From Sphingomonas sp. BAUL-RG-20F-R05-02 (GTDB lineage Bacteria; Pseudomonadota; Alphaproteobacteria; Sphingomonadales; Sphingomonadaceae): 64,000 nt of DNA. Every line of letters begins with the position of its first letter. Position 1 is the first letter of the stretch. The stretch covers positions 124,001-188,000 of the forward strand of contig NZ_JAKNQH010000007.1 in the NCBI RefSeq assembly GCF_022662305.1, given 5' to 3'. Below the pieces are notes generated by a model, which made no database searches, was not told where the DNA came from, and worked only from the letters and a program-made list of their open reading frames with translations. Shown here piece by piece: positions 45,591-54,455 of this stretch. A program made the position numbers and the translations under genes.

Positions 45591-46260
45591 CGCTGCGCAT
45601 TCGGTAGCCTGCGCCGCGCACGGTCTCGATTAGGTCGTCAGCAAACCCCTCGCGCAATTTGGCGCGCAGGCGACTGAGGTGGCTTTCGACGATATTGGTC
45701 TGTGGATCGAAGTGGAAACCCCACACTTCCTCAAGGAACATCGTGCGTGTCACGATGCGGCCGGCATTGCGCATCAACACTTCAAGAAGCGCGAATTCAC
45801 GGGGTTGCAGATGCACCGGTCGGCCCGCGCGAACGACATCCCGGCGCAGCTTGTCGAGCGTGATATCGCCCACCTCCAGCCGGGTCACCGCAGTATTAAG
45901 AGGAGCGCGTCGCACCAGCGCGTTCAAGCGCGCGACCAGTTCGGCCATCGCGAACGGCTTGACGAGATAGTCGTCGGCGCCGGCATTCAGCCCGTCGACA
46001 CGGTCGGCGACGCCGCCTTTCGCGGTCAGCACCAGTACGGGCGTGGCAACCTCGCGCTCGCGAAGCCGGCGCAAGACCTCCAACCCCTCCATCTGCGGCA
46101 ACATGCGATCGAGAATGATCGCGTCGAAGCCCGGTGTCGCGCCGGTATGAAGTGCGTCCGCGCCGTTGGTAACCTGCACCAAGGCATGACCGAGATCACC
46201 AAGCCCACGCTCGATGAAGTCGACAATTTCCGCATCATCTTCCGCAAGGAGGATACGCAT
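45583..46260 (-). CDS. OmpR-family response regulator
   Basis: The 225-residue regulator has a receiver domain (MRILLAEDDAEIVDFI; phospho-acceptor Asp in AIILDRMLPQMEGLEVLRRL) and a C-terminal winged helix (REFALLEVLMRNAGRIVTRTMFLEEVWGFHFDPQTNIVESHLSRLR). It heads the operon and lies upstream of the kinase, TolC, adaptor and pump genes. A perfect inverted repeat at 46380-46399 is a candidate binding site for itself. Confidence 0.94.
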   Translation of the reverse strand: MRILLAEDDAEIVDFIERGLGDLGHALVQVTNGADALHTGATPGFDAIILDRMLPQMEGLEVLRRLREREVATPVLVLTAKGGVADRVDGLNAGADDYLVKPFAMAELVARLNALVRRAPLNTAVTRLEVGDITLDKLRRDVVRAGRPVHLQPREFALLEVLMRNAGRIVTRTMFLEEVWGFHFDPQTNIVESHLSRLRAKLREGFADDLIETVRGAGYRMRSDG

Positions 46261-46379
46261 GATCTCAGCGGCCCGGCCGAGGGGCTGAGACTGGCGAAGG
46301 CTTACGCATATTCATCATCGGCTCCGGCGGATCTTACGCGGCAATAGGGTGACCTGCGAACGGGGGCACATCATTTGTC

Positions 46380-46399
46380 CCAATGTTCGTTAACATTGG
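46380..46399. promoter_or_regulatory. Perfect inverted repeat upstream of the efflux operon
   Basis: CCAATGTT and AACATTGG around CGTT, about 120 bases before the response-regulator start and 88 bases after the YncE gene end. No T-run on either strand, so an operator is likelier than a terminator. Binding is inferred. Confidence 0.4.
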
Positions 46400-46486
46400 C
46401 ACGCGGGCGCAGCGGCGGCGATACCCCTGCCGCGCGTGTCCCTAGCAGATGGTCGCTCGTGGTCGGTGGCCCAGCGATGCTTGCCG

Positions 46487-47506
46487 TTATGCGGCGTGCG
46501 GCCTGACCACGATGATGTGGAACGACCCTGGCAACGGCACGCCGCGCTTCTGTGATCCGACCGGAGCGGCAAGTCGCGCCGTAGGCAGGTAGAGCGTACC
46601 GTCGCGCGGATCGACCGCGCCGGTGCGGGCGCCGGGCTCCGTGGGAATGTTTGCCACCACCGCTGGGCCGCCGTTGGCATCTAGCGCGATCTCGGTCAGC
46701 ACGCCGCTCTGCCCGCAGGGTACGAAGGCGAGGCGGCGCGCGGCGTCGAGGATCGCGGCGTCCGCCCCCAATCCGATATCGAGCAACTTGACGAGCTTGT
46801 GCTTGCCGGCGTCGACCACCGCCGCCTTGCCGTTGGCGCAGGCACTGATGAGCAGAGCGGTCGTGGCATCATAGGCCAATCCGCTCGGCTCGGTGCAGCC
46901 CGGCAGTGCGATCGGCACGCCTGCGGTCGCTGTGGCGAGGTTCGCCGTCTCGATCTCGCTGGCGTCCTCGTTATTGACGTAGAGCGTGCCGTCCTTGCCA
47001 AGCTGCGCGAATTCCAGACCGGGCTTAAGCGCGATGGTGCCGACGACCCTCGCCGCAGCCACATCGATCAGCGATACCGTGCCGTCCTTGGCGTTGATCA
47101 CGACGGCGCGGTGCTTAGCGGCATCGTACAAGGCTGCATCGGGGTCTTTGCCGACGGCGATCTTCGCCTTTTCCACGCCGGTTGCCGGATCAATCAGCCG
47201 GACGCTGTCGTCGCGCCCGCTCGTGACCAGCAACAGGTGCTGGTCCGGGATCGGCACAACCGCGTGGCTCTTGGCGGTCGATCCGACCGATCGCACCCGA
47301 GCCGTCGCGAGGTCTGCAATGGTAACGCTGTCGGCACGCGCGACATAGACCTGGCGCGTCACGGGATCGACGCTCGTGTAGTCCCAGCCGCCATCCGGCC
47401 CGGCGATCGTACCTGCGACGGCATAGCTTGGCGTCGGCCGAGCGTCGGCAAGGGTGGGGAAGAGCAGCATCTCGATGCCGAAACCCAAAAAGTGTGAGGT
47501 GCGCAT
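46487..47506 (-). CDS. YncE-family beta-propeller protein
   Basis: The 339-residue exported protein has an N-terminal signal (FGIEMLLFPTLADA) and seven-bladed YncE/PQQ-like propeller repeats (VYVARADSVTIADLATARV, LVTSGRDDSVRLIDPATG, VINAKDGTVSLIDVAAARVV). YncE-type proteins are periplasmic, sometimes metal-linked. It is divergent from the TonB-dependent receptor, a pairing often seen, hinting at a shared nutrient role. The 231-base gap holds both promoters. Confidence 0.85.
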   Translation of the reverse strand: MRTSHFLGFGIEMLLFPTLADARPTPSYAVAGTIAGPDGGWDYTSVDPVTRQVYVARADSVTIADLATARVRSVGSTAKSHAVVPIPDQHLLLVTSGRDDSVRLIDPATGVEKAKIAVGKDPDAALYDAAKHRAVVINAKDGTVSLIDVAAARVVGTIALKPGLEFAQLGKDGTLYVNNEDASEIETANLATATAGVPIALPGCTEPSGLAYDATTALLISACANGKAAVVDAGKHKLVKLLDIGLGADAAILDAARRLAFVPCGQSGVLTEIALDANGGPAVVANIPTEPGARTGAVDPRDGTLYLPTARLAAPVGSQKRGVPLPGSFHIIVVRPHAA

Positions 47507-47737
47507 CTATCGATCCCATGCTGTACGGTCGACAATAGTCTGCGCGGTGAATATTGCAGTTTCGAGCGTTTCACCGTGTCGCCGCGCGACATTGGGATCA
47601 TATAACCTGCCGCCGCTTCGGTACGCGTGCTTCGCGATTATGTTTTCCCAATCTTCCAACGGTCACATTCGCGCAATTGAAGTGTCACGCAACACCCATA
47701 GCCCCGCCGCATAGAGGCGACGGGGACCGTTACAGTT

Positions 47738-50086
47738 ATGAAAACGATGACGACGGCGCACGCGCGCCGGCTGGGTGCGAGTGCATTCGCTATCCTCATG
47801 GCAACCACGGCTAGCGCAGCTTTCGCAGACCCGGCGCCGGCAGGGGCGGCACCGGCGGACATCGCCAAGATCGATCAGACCGGTATCGCCGAGGGTTCGG
47901 ACATCGTCGTCACCGCGACTCGTGCGAACGAGATCGCGCCCGTCACCGCCTCGCTCCAGACCACGCAGCCCCAGTCGATCATCTCGCGCTCGTTCATCGA
48001 GGATTCGCTGCCCGCGACGTCCGATTTCAACCAGATCGCGCTCATCAGCCCGAGCGTGTCGGGCTATGGCAACGCCAACGGCAATGGTCTGTCGGAAAGC
48101 AAGGCGCAGATTCGCGGCTTTCAGGATGGCGAATATAACATCACCTATGACGGCGTGCCGTTCGGCGACACCAACGACCCGACGCACCATTCCAACACGT
48201 TCTTCCCCTCCAACACGATCGAGACGCTGATCGTCGATCGTGGCCCCGGCAACGCCAGCCAGCTCGGCCAGGCGACCTTCGGCGGCAACATGAACCTGTT
48301 CAGCCGCGCCACCCGCGACGACGCCAGCATCGAGGCGAAGGGCAGCTACGGCAGCTACAACACCTATCTGCTGCGCGGCGTGGCGCAGAGCGGCGCGATC
48401 GACAAGCTCGGCGGCACCGAGATCGTGCTGAGCGGGCAGCATATCAGATCGGACGGCTTGCGCAGCTACAGTCCGTTCACCTCGAACAACGTGTTCGGCA
48501 AGATCACGATCCCGGTCGGCCCGGATGCGCGGCTGACGATCCTCGGCACCTATAACGAGAACGACTTCAATCAGCCTGACAAGGACGGCGTCACGCTCGG
48601 CCAGAAGGCGCTGTACGGCCGGTATTTTAGCCTCGACAACGATCCGAATACGCAAAACTATTACAAGTACAACCACACCCACAAGACGACCGATTTCGAG
48701 ATCGTCAAGTTCGAGGCGAACATCGCCCCCAACTCGACCTTCGAGAATCGCGCCTACACCTACAGCTATGACAACGAGACGCTGAGCGGCAACGACGTTA
48801 CGATCTACGGTACAGCACCCACCGCAACCTCAACCGCCGCCGACATCGCCGCCGCCGTCACCAAGGCGAACGTCGTCACGCTCACGCAGGGCGGCAAGAC
48901 CAGCTTCGGCGTGCCCGGCTACACCAAGACCAATCGCTACCGGATGTACGGCGATATCGCCAAGACGCGGATCGATTTCGGCTTCGGCGCGATCACCACC
49001 GGCGCGTGGATCGAATGGTCGGACACCTACCGCCAGCAGCGCGACGTCAACCTGCTGACCGGCGCGCCCAACTTCGCCGAGAAGGCGCTGACCGCGGCAC
49101 AGCTTTCCGCCGCACCCGCCGGCACGATGCAGCCGCCCGCCAACGTCAAGTTCGATCAGAATTCGCACACGAACCACACCGAGGAGTTCGTCGAACTCGA
49201 ACTGCGCCCGCTGCCGGGGCTGAAGATCACGCCCGGCTTCAAGCATGTCGATTTCAACCGCAAGGTCGATGCGCTCTACAACCAGACGACACGCTTCGCG
49301 CAGCGCACCAGCGATACCTACAGTGCCAACCTGCCGTTCGCGACCGTGAACTATGCGGTGACGGATTCGCTCGCCGCCTATTTCCAATATGCGCGCGGCT
49401 TCCTCGCGCCGGCGCTGAGCGCGCTGTACGTCGCCAATCCCGGCTTCTCGACCATCGCGCCGGAACGCTCGACCAACTATCAGGGCGGTGTCGTCTATCA
49501 CGGTGGCAATATCTCGGTCGATGCCGACGTCTACAAGATCGATTTCAGCAACAAGTTCGCGTCGTTCGTCTCGCCCGATCCAACCGTCGGCACGATCTTC
49601 ATCAATCAGGGCGCGGTGCAGTATAAGGGCGTCGAAGGGCAGATCACTTACGCGCTGCCACGCGGCTTCGCGGTGTTCGCCAACGGTTCGCGCAACTACG
49701 CCAAGACTGACAATCCCGGCGCAATGAAGCTCCAAGTCGCCAACGCGCCCGAATTTACGGCGGCGGGCGGCGTCCTCTACAAGCAGGGACCGATCCGCTT
49801 CTCGCTGATCGACAAATATATCGGCCGCCAGTGGTTCACCGATCCGACCGCCGTCACCAACGCTGCGACGCTTGCAACGTACAATTCGTATCGCAGCAAG
49901 GGGTATAACTCCGCGATCCTATCGGTACGCTACGACCTCGGCCCGGTGCGTGTCGGCTTCGAGGTCAACAACCTATTCGACGACAAATCGGTCACCAACA
50001 TCAGCACCGGTAAAAGCGCGCCGTACGATCAGTACATATTCAATACCGGACGGGCCTACACCGGCGACATCACCGTCACCTTCTGA
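47738..50086 (+). CDS. TonB-dependent receptor
   Basis: The 782-residue outer-membrane receptor has a signal peptide ending ASAAFA, a plug domain starting near residue 60 (DIVVTATRANEIAP), KAQIRGFQDGEYNITYDGVPFGD, and a beta-barrel ending in ITVTF, the outer-membrane C-terminal pattern. The ligand is unknown; the divergent YncE gene suggests iron or another metal complex. The DNA downstream is gene-poor. Confidence 0.94.
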   Translation: MKTMTTAHARRLGASAFAILMATTASAAFADPAPAGAAPADIAKIDQTGIAEGSDIVVTATRANEIAPVTASLQTTQPQSIISRSFIEDSLPATSDFNQIALISPSVSGYGNANGNGLSESKAQIRGFQDGEYNITYDGVPFGDTNDPTHHSNTFFPSNTIETLIVDRGPGNASQLGQATFGGNMNLFSRATRDDASIEAKGSYGSYNTYLLRGVAQSGAIDKLGGTEIVLSGQHIRSDGLRSYSPFTSNNVFGKITIPVGPDARLTILGTYNENDFNQPDKDGVTLGQKALYGRYFSLDNDPNTQNYYKYNHTHKTTDFEIVKFEANIAPNSTFENRAYTYSYDNETLSGNDVTIYGTAPTATSTAADIAAAVTKANVVTLTQGGKTSFGVPGYTKTNRYRMYGDIAKTRIDFGFGAITTGAWIEWSDTYRQQRDVNLLTGAPNFAEKALTAAQLSAAPAGTMQPPANVKFDQNSHTNHTEEFVELELRPLPGLKITPGFKHVDFNRKVDALYNQTTRFAQRTSDTYSANLPFATVNYAVTDSLAAYFQYARGFLAPALSALYVANPGFSTIAPERSTNYQGGVVYHGGNISVDADVYKIDFSNKFASFVSPDPTVGTIFINQGAVQYKGVEGQITYALPRGFAVFANGSRNYAKTDNPGAMKLQVANAPEFTAAGGVLYKQGPIRFSLIDKYIGRQWFTDPTAVTNAATLATYNSYRSKGYNSAILSVRYDLGPVRVGFEVNNLFDDKSVTNISTGKSAPYDQYIFNTGRAYTGDITVTF

Positions 50087-50474
50087 TCCTGACAGCGGGG
50101 TTCTCGGCACCGCAACCCACCGCCGCACGTCGCGCTATTTTAGCCGCGACGTTGCCGACCACCCGGCCTTGGGGTCTTCGCGCCCGCGCGGTGACGTCGC
50201 TGGCCTTAATCGAACCTGCGCTGAAAGCGAATTGGAGCAAACTCGAGCCGTTCAGAAGGCTGCGTGCTGAGAGATGGCATCAGGCGGAGACGATTTGAAC
50301 ACGAATAATCGGCATTGGGCGATTAGCGACCGCCCGTTTTTCTCATCGAAAGTAGACGGTCGGCTTTCGAATCGCAGGGCGCGCGCGCCCTGCGCCAGTC
50401 CTGGCTGAATGTCTTGGTCTGGTGAATTCCAGATGGGCGGCTTTGGGGCGCAAGCGGTCGAAAGTTGCCCCTGT
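50087..50474. other. Non-coding stretch after the TonB receptor
   Basis: No convincing ORF. It contains a perfect 22-base GC palindrome (50373-50394) and a CGAAAG/CTTTCG hairpin at 50347-50369. Confidence 0.5.
50373..50394. repeat. Perfect 22-base palindrome
   Basis: CGCAGGGCGCG and its exact inverse CGCGCCCTGCG adjoin. It has no loop and no T-run, and lies 287 bases after the receptor stop. Confidence 0.6.
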
Positions 50475-50994
50475 CTATATGAGGGCGCGCCCTGGCAGTC
50501 GCTCGTGAGGATTGGGCGCTTCTTGCGTTCGTCCGCGCGCTGCTTCGATCAGAGGCTGCGCAGCTCGAGCGTAGGCAGCAAAGCTGACCGGCGTAGCGCC
50601 CACGCCATCACGCATCAGGTAGACCGCCTTATCATCGGCGTTCAGGATGATGTCCACATCATGCGCGAACACGTAATTCAGCCAGACGCCGACGTTATCG
50701 TCGACCCACCCCCCAGTTAGGATGTGGCTTGCGAAGTTCCAGCACCAACGGGCTCCAGATCGCTACACCTGCTTGGCTTTGCGCAAGCTCGTCCAATGCA
50801 GCGTTGATCGCGAGCTTCACCTCCTGCTCCTGCCTGTTGACGGAGATGCGGTCAGCTTAAGAGGCGGCGCATCAAAGAGCGGAGAGCGCGAAGATTGTGA
50901 GGCCAAGCGCCACGGTAAGAACAGAAATGACGAGAGCAGCAATCAGCCGCACATTGAAAACCCGCTTATTTCGCTCTGTTCTGCCGTGCAACAA
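50475..50994 (-). pseudogene. Decayed CHASE4-domain sensor (diguanylate cyclase/phosphodiesterase N-terminus)
   Basis: Read on the minus strand in three successive frames, this is one protein. First comes VFNVRLIAALVISVLTVALG, a membrane segment ending at a stop near 50877. Then RISVNRQEQEVKLAINAALDEL through ELRKPHPNWG. After a one-base shift in a G6 run near 50712 it continues WVDDNVGVWLNYVFAHDVDI and LNADDKAVYLMRDG to a stop at 50475. The DDNVGxWL and AVYLMRDG blocks match CHASE4 sensor domains as I recall them. No GGDEF or EAL domain remains, so the gene is both frameshifted and truncated. Confidence 0.6.
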
Positions 50995-51255
50995 CGCTAC
51001 TCCCCGGCGGGACGTTACCACTTAGCAGTCGATAAACATTTAAGCCGACGTAGTTGCCCTTGTCTCGCTGGGAAGTGCCCAAGGATCTGATTCATCCCTG
51101 AACGGAAGTCCTCTTCCGGGAGCGGAGATCCTGCTACGAGTGGCGAGTTATGGGTCGTAGAGGCGGTGCCGTCTACCGCACGTCCTTCGTGGCGAGCCTG
51201 CCGCCCGTCCATGCTAAAACGAGCGGCACCTTAATGTTGATGTGCGGCGGCAATA

Positions 51256-51654
51256 TCACTTGGGAAAATGGATCCCACAAAGCTTATTGCCATCGGGGTC
51301 GCGAAAATAGGCGAGCTCGATCGTCCCCATCGACGCAGTCTCGCGTGGTCCAGGCGGTGCTTCGATCGAGGTGCCGCCATTGGCAACGGCGGCATCGTGA
51401 AGCTGCTTCACTTGCTCAGGTGAGTTGCATGAAAAGGCAACGGTACTGCCGTTCGCAACGGTCGCAGGTTCATCGTTGATCGGCTGGCTGACGATGAAGT
51501 TCGTTTCGTTGCCATTATTGTAGATGAGCCGGGTGTGGCCGCTGTCGGCGATATTCCGCATCGGTTCACCGACGCCGAGTATGCCGAGCACCGTATCATA
51601 GAATCGCTTCGATCGTTCGATGTCGTTCGATCCGACCATAGTATGAAACAGCAT
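51256..51654 (-). CDS. VOC/glyoxalase-fold protein
   Basis: The 132-residue single-domain protein begins MLFHTMVGSNDIERSKRFYDTVLG and ends TIELAYFRDPDGNKLCGIHFPK, the two beta-alpha-beta-beta-beta modules of the vicinal-oxygen-chelate fold (His in the first, Glu/His region at the end). Substrate unknown; relatives include glyoxalases and resistance proteins. ATG 51654 after AGGAG is better than TTG 51672. It stands alone among degraded DNA. Confidence 0.85.
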   Translation of the reverse strand: MLFHTMVGSNDIERSKRFYDTVLGILGVGEPMRNIADSGHTRLIYNNGNETNFIVSQPINDEPATVANGSTVAFSCNSPEQVKQLHDAAVANGGTSIEAPPGPRETASMGTIELAYFRDPDGNKLCGIHFPK

Positions 51655-52385
51655 GCTTTTTCTCCTGCTCAAGGCATTATTCGATAGATACCGGTGATGT
51701 GGACGCTACGGGCGGTCATCCAGTTCCGGAACACCGCTCTGCCCGTAGGCGTAGGCAGGGTGCATCCGAACGGCAAGGCAATCGCTGCTGTCGAGGCGAT
51801 GCTGCCTGCGATCGAAGGTATTTTGAACGTAGAGCTGACGCGGTGACACCGGCGAAAACAGCGGAACCTTGCCGTTCATAAAGCAGCCAATCTGAAACTG
51901 GATCAGATTGTAAACGAATGGCGGGTTTTGGGAAGTGGACGGAGTGGCCCGAATGGCAACTTCTGGGTCTTGTGACACTAATGGTTTAATAACGCGCTGC
52001 TCAAATGCCAAGTGTTGCAGAGTGACCGTCTCCGGCATTGAATGTACAGCGCCGCCAAGCCGCCCTTGGCGTGATAAGACTGTCCCAGTATGCTGACCCT
52101 GACAGCTTATAGGGTATTACGTCACCAATCGGCTGCGGCTTGCTGCGAGGGAACCGGTCAAGCGTGCCCTTATCTCGCTGATATCGTCGAAAGCCAAGCG
52201 CGTTGGCTGAATATCATGATCTTCTACGCGAGCAGACCATGAGGCCTGACGCGCGCGATCGGGTTCAAACCCGGCCCGGTGTGGCGCGTCGCGAGCAGGT
52301 TGGCCAGAGCAACGCCAGTTGAACCTTTCGTCAAACACAAATGCACGATACGGACAATGCTTACCAAGCCGCAAGAAACTGATCT
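51655..52385. other. AT-richer gene-poor region before the Crp-like gene
   Basis: This 730-base stretch is visibly less GC-rich than its surroundings. Two short frames read like protein: a 49-codon plus-strand ORF at 51697-51846 (MWTLRAVIQFRNTALPVG) and the minus ORF listed next; they overlap and at most one is real. A tRNA T-arm-like sequence at 52258-52272 has no matching acceptor arm. It probably holds remnants from rearrangement. Confidence 0.4.
51706..52038 (-). CDS. Hypothetical ORF of 110 aa, doubtful
   Basis: ATG 52038 opens a frame with segments FVYNLIQFQIGCFMNG and VRMHPAYAYGQSGVPEL. There is no ribosome-binding site and no recognised family. Kept because the composition is protein-like in an AT-richer area. 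Confidence 0.2.
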   Translation of the reverse strand: MPETVTLQHLAFEQRVIKPLVSQDPEVAIRATPSTSQNPPFVYNLIQFQIGCFMNGKVPLFSPVSPRQLYVQNTFDRRQHRLDSSDCLAVRMHPAYAYGQSGVPELDDRP

Positions 52386-53168
52386 ATGCTTGAAAGTCCT
52401 CTCGAAACGCGCCTCTCGCGCCATCTAGCGCTTACCTTTTCGGAACGTGACGCATTGCGCTCGCTTGAACGCCGCCAACGCACCTTCCGGTCTGGGGACG
52501 TTGTCGTTCACGAAGGTGAGAGCTGTGACAGCCTCTATATCGTGGCAAGCGGCTGGTTGCATGGCTCGGTAAAGCTCAAGAATGGCGGTCGGCAGATCCT
52601 GCGCTTCTATTTCGTCGGCGACATCACCGCGACCTTCTCAATCGCGTGGGGATATAGCGCCGCAACGCTGCGAGCGGTGAGCGAAACAACACTATTCGAA
52701 ATGCCCAAGGCGGCGTTTGGGCGGCTATTCCGCGATCATCCGCGGCTGGGGGCATTGCTGTTCGCAGTGGCGGCGTCGGAACAGGTTGCAATGGCAGACC
52801 GGCTGACATCGGTCGGGCGCACCGATGGATTTACGCGCATAGCCACGCTACTCCTCGACATTCGCTCGCGTTTGCGCGTGGTCGATGGTCATGCGGGATC
52901 GACATTCGAGCTCCCATTGACCCAGCAGGATCTCGGCGACTCGGTCGGGCTAACCAAGACGCATGTCAGCCGCTCGCTCAAGGCTCTCGAGAAAACCGGT
53001 CTGGTCGAACGCAATGCGCGCATAATCCGTATCAATGATGTCGACCAACTCGCCACGCTGGTCGATTTTCACGATCGCCATGGCGAAGTCGCGACCGACT
53101 GGTTGCCCCCGGTTGGCGCGCGTGGTGACATGGATCACCCCGAAATGCGCGTGCGGGGACATATGTAA
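52386..53168 (+). CDS. Crp/Fnr-family transcription regulator
   Basis: The 260-residue protein has an N-terminal cyclic-nucleotide-like sensory barrel (FRSGDVVVHEGESCDSLYIVASGW), a dimer helix and a winged HTH (LPLTQQDLGDSVGLTKTHVSRSLKALEKTGLV). No Cys cluster for an Fe-S sensor is seen at the N-terminus. It stands 105 bases ahead of the cyclitol operon on the same strand, and so is the obvious candidate regulator of it. ATG 52386. Confidence 0.9.
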   Translation: MLESPLETRLSRHLALTFSERDALRSLERRQRTFRSGDVVVHEGESCDSLYIVASGWLHGSVKLKNGGRQILRFYFVGDITATFSIAWGYSAATLRAVSETTLFEMPKAAFGRLFRDHPRLGALLFAVAASEQVAMADRLTSVGRTDGFTRIATLLLDIRSRLRVVDGHAGSTFELPLTQQDLGDSVGLTKTHVSRSLKALEKTGLVERNARIIRINDVDQLATLVDFHDRHGEVATDWLPPVGARGDMDHPEMRVRGHM

Positions 53169-53273
53169 CTGCCGAGGAACTTTTTCGCGCTGCGCGCCCG
53201 ATTCTGAGAAGTCCATCGCTGCCAACTGGTTAACGATCCCTCGGCCCATGGCGGGCCGAAGTAGGGATCAGAC

Positions 53274-54455
53274 ATGGCAGAACGGCTTGGCGTGGCGATT
53301 GTAGGTGTAGGTGGCGCCGTCGCTACCACCGCTATCGCGGGTATCGAAATGATTAAGGCAGGGTCGAACAGCCTCAACGGGCTTCCTCTCGCCAATCGCG
53401 ATGTGGCCGGCATGATCGCATACCGTGATCTGGAATTTGGCGGATGGGATCTGACTGAGGATTCACTCGGCGCGTGCGCAATGCGGCACGGCGTGATCGG
53501 CGACAGGGAACTTGCCGACGGTGCCGCCGCGCTTAACACCATGCGCCCGTGGAAGGCGGTGGGCAGTACTGCATACTGCGCCAATATCGATGGCAGCAAC
53601 AAGCTCGAGAGCGGCCACCGCGCTGCCATCCAGCAGATTCAGTCCGACTTGCGTCAATTCTGCGCCGAGAAAGGACTCGACCGTGTCGTCGTCGTCAACC
53701 TCGCGTCAACCGAGCGTGTCCCGCATGCCGATGATGCCGCGCTGCAATCACGCGAAGCGTTCGAGCGCGGGCTGGACGAGGATGACGCCGCAATCAGTCC
53801 GGCAATGCTCTACGCCTATGCCGCGATTGACGCGGGCACGCCCTACGCTAATTTCACGCCGTCGGTCGCCGCCGACATCGCGCCGCTCGCCGAGTTCGCA
53901 GCGGAGCGCAACGTCCCCGTCGCTGGCAAGGATGGCAAGACCGGGCAGACATTCATGAAGACGGTGATTGCGCCGGCGCTGCGCGACCGTGCGCTCCACG
54001 TCGATGGTTGGTTCTCGACCAATATCCTGGGCAATTCGGACGGTCTCGCGCTCGACGATCCCAAGTCGCTTGCGTCGAAGCTCGGCACCAAGGGTAGCGT
54101 ACTCAACGACATCCTCGGCTATCCGGTCGAGGATCACATCATCATGATCCATTATTATCGCCCGCGCGGCGATGACAAGGAAGCGTGGGACAACATTGAT
54201 TTGACCGGCTTCATGGGCCAGAAAATGCAACTCAAGCTCAACTTCCTGTGCAAGGACTCGATCCTCGCAGCTCCGCTTGCGATCGAGATTGCGCGGTGTC
54301 TCGATCTTGCGCAGCAGCGCGGCGAAGGCGGCGTGCAGGATCAAATGGGGTTGTTTTTCAAGCTTCCGCAGACGAGCAGCGGGCGCAAGCCGGTCCATGC
54401 GGTCCCCGAGCAGCAGGCGATTTTAGATCACTGGCTCGACGGCAAGACCGCGTGA
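53274..54455 (+). CDS. myo-Inositol-1-phosphate synthase (inositol-3-phosphate synthase)
   Basis: The enzyme converts glucose 6-phosphate to inositol phosphate with NAD as tightly bound cofactor. The 393-residue protein shows the NAD loop GVGGAVATTAIAG at residues 11-23, VVVVNLASTERVPH, the signature GKDGKTGQTFMKT near residue 220, and NILGNSDGLALDDPKSLASK. This fits the compact prokaryotic MIPS/Ino1. ATG 53274 follows AGGGATCAGAC. It heads a nine-gene unit in which adjacent genes overlap or nearly touch, so it supplies the pathway's starting cyclitol phosphate. Confidence 0.92.
   Translation: MAERLGVAIVGVGGAVATTAIAGIEMIKAGSNSLNGLPLANRDVAGMIAYRDLEFGGWDLTEDSLGACAMRHGVIGDRELADGAAALNTMRPWKAVGSTAYCANIDGSNKLESGHRAAIQQIQSDLRQFCAEKGLDRVVVVNLASTERVPHADDAALQSREAFERGLDEDDAAISPAMLYAYAAIDAGTPYANFTPSVAADIAPLAEFAAERNVPVAGKDGKTGQTFMKTVIAPALRDRALHVDGWFSTNILGNSDGLALDDPKSLASKLGTKGSVLNDILGYPVEDHIIMIHYYRPRGDDKEAWDNIDLTGFMGQKMQLKLNFLCKDSILAAPLAIEIARCLDLAQQRGEGGVQDQMGLFFKLPQTSSGRKPVHAVPEQQAILDHWLDGKTA

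Noticed and set aside
51697..51846. 49-codon ORF (MWTLRAVIQFRN)
   Set aside because: Lacks a ribosome-binding site, overlaps the doubtful minus ORF and matches no family known to me.
52258..52290. tRNA gene (T-arm-like CGGGTTCAAACCCGG)
   Set aside because: No matching acceptor, D-arm or anticodon arm lies upstream within 80 bases.
50087..52385. Insertion sequence or prophage remnant
   Set aside because: No transposase, integrase or terminal inverted repeats were found; only decayed ORFs and one palindrome.
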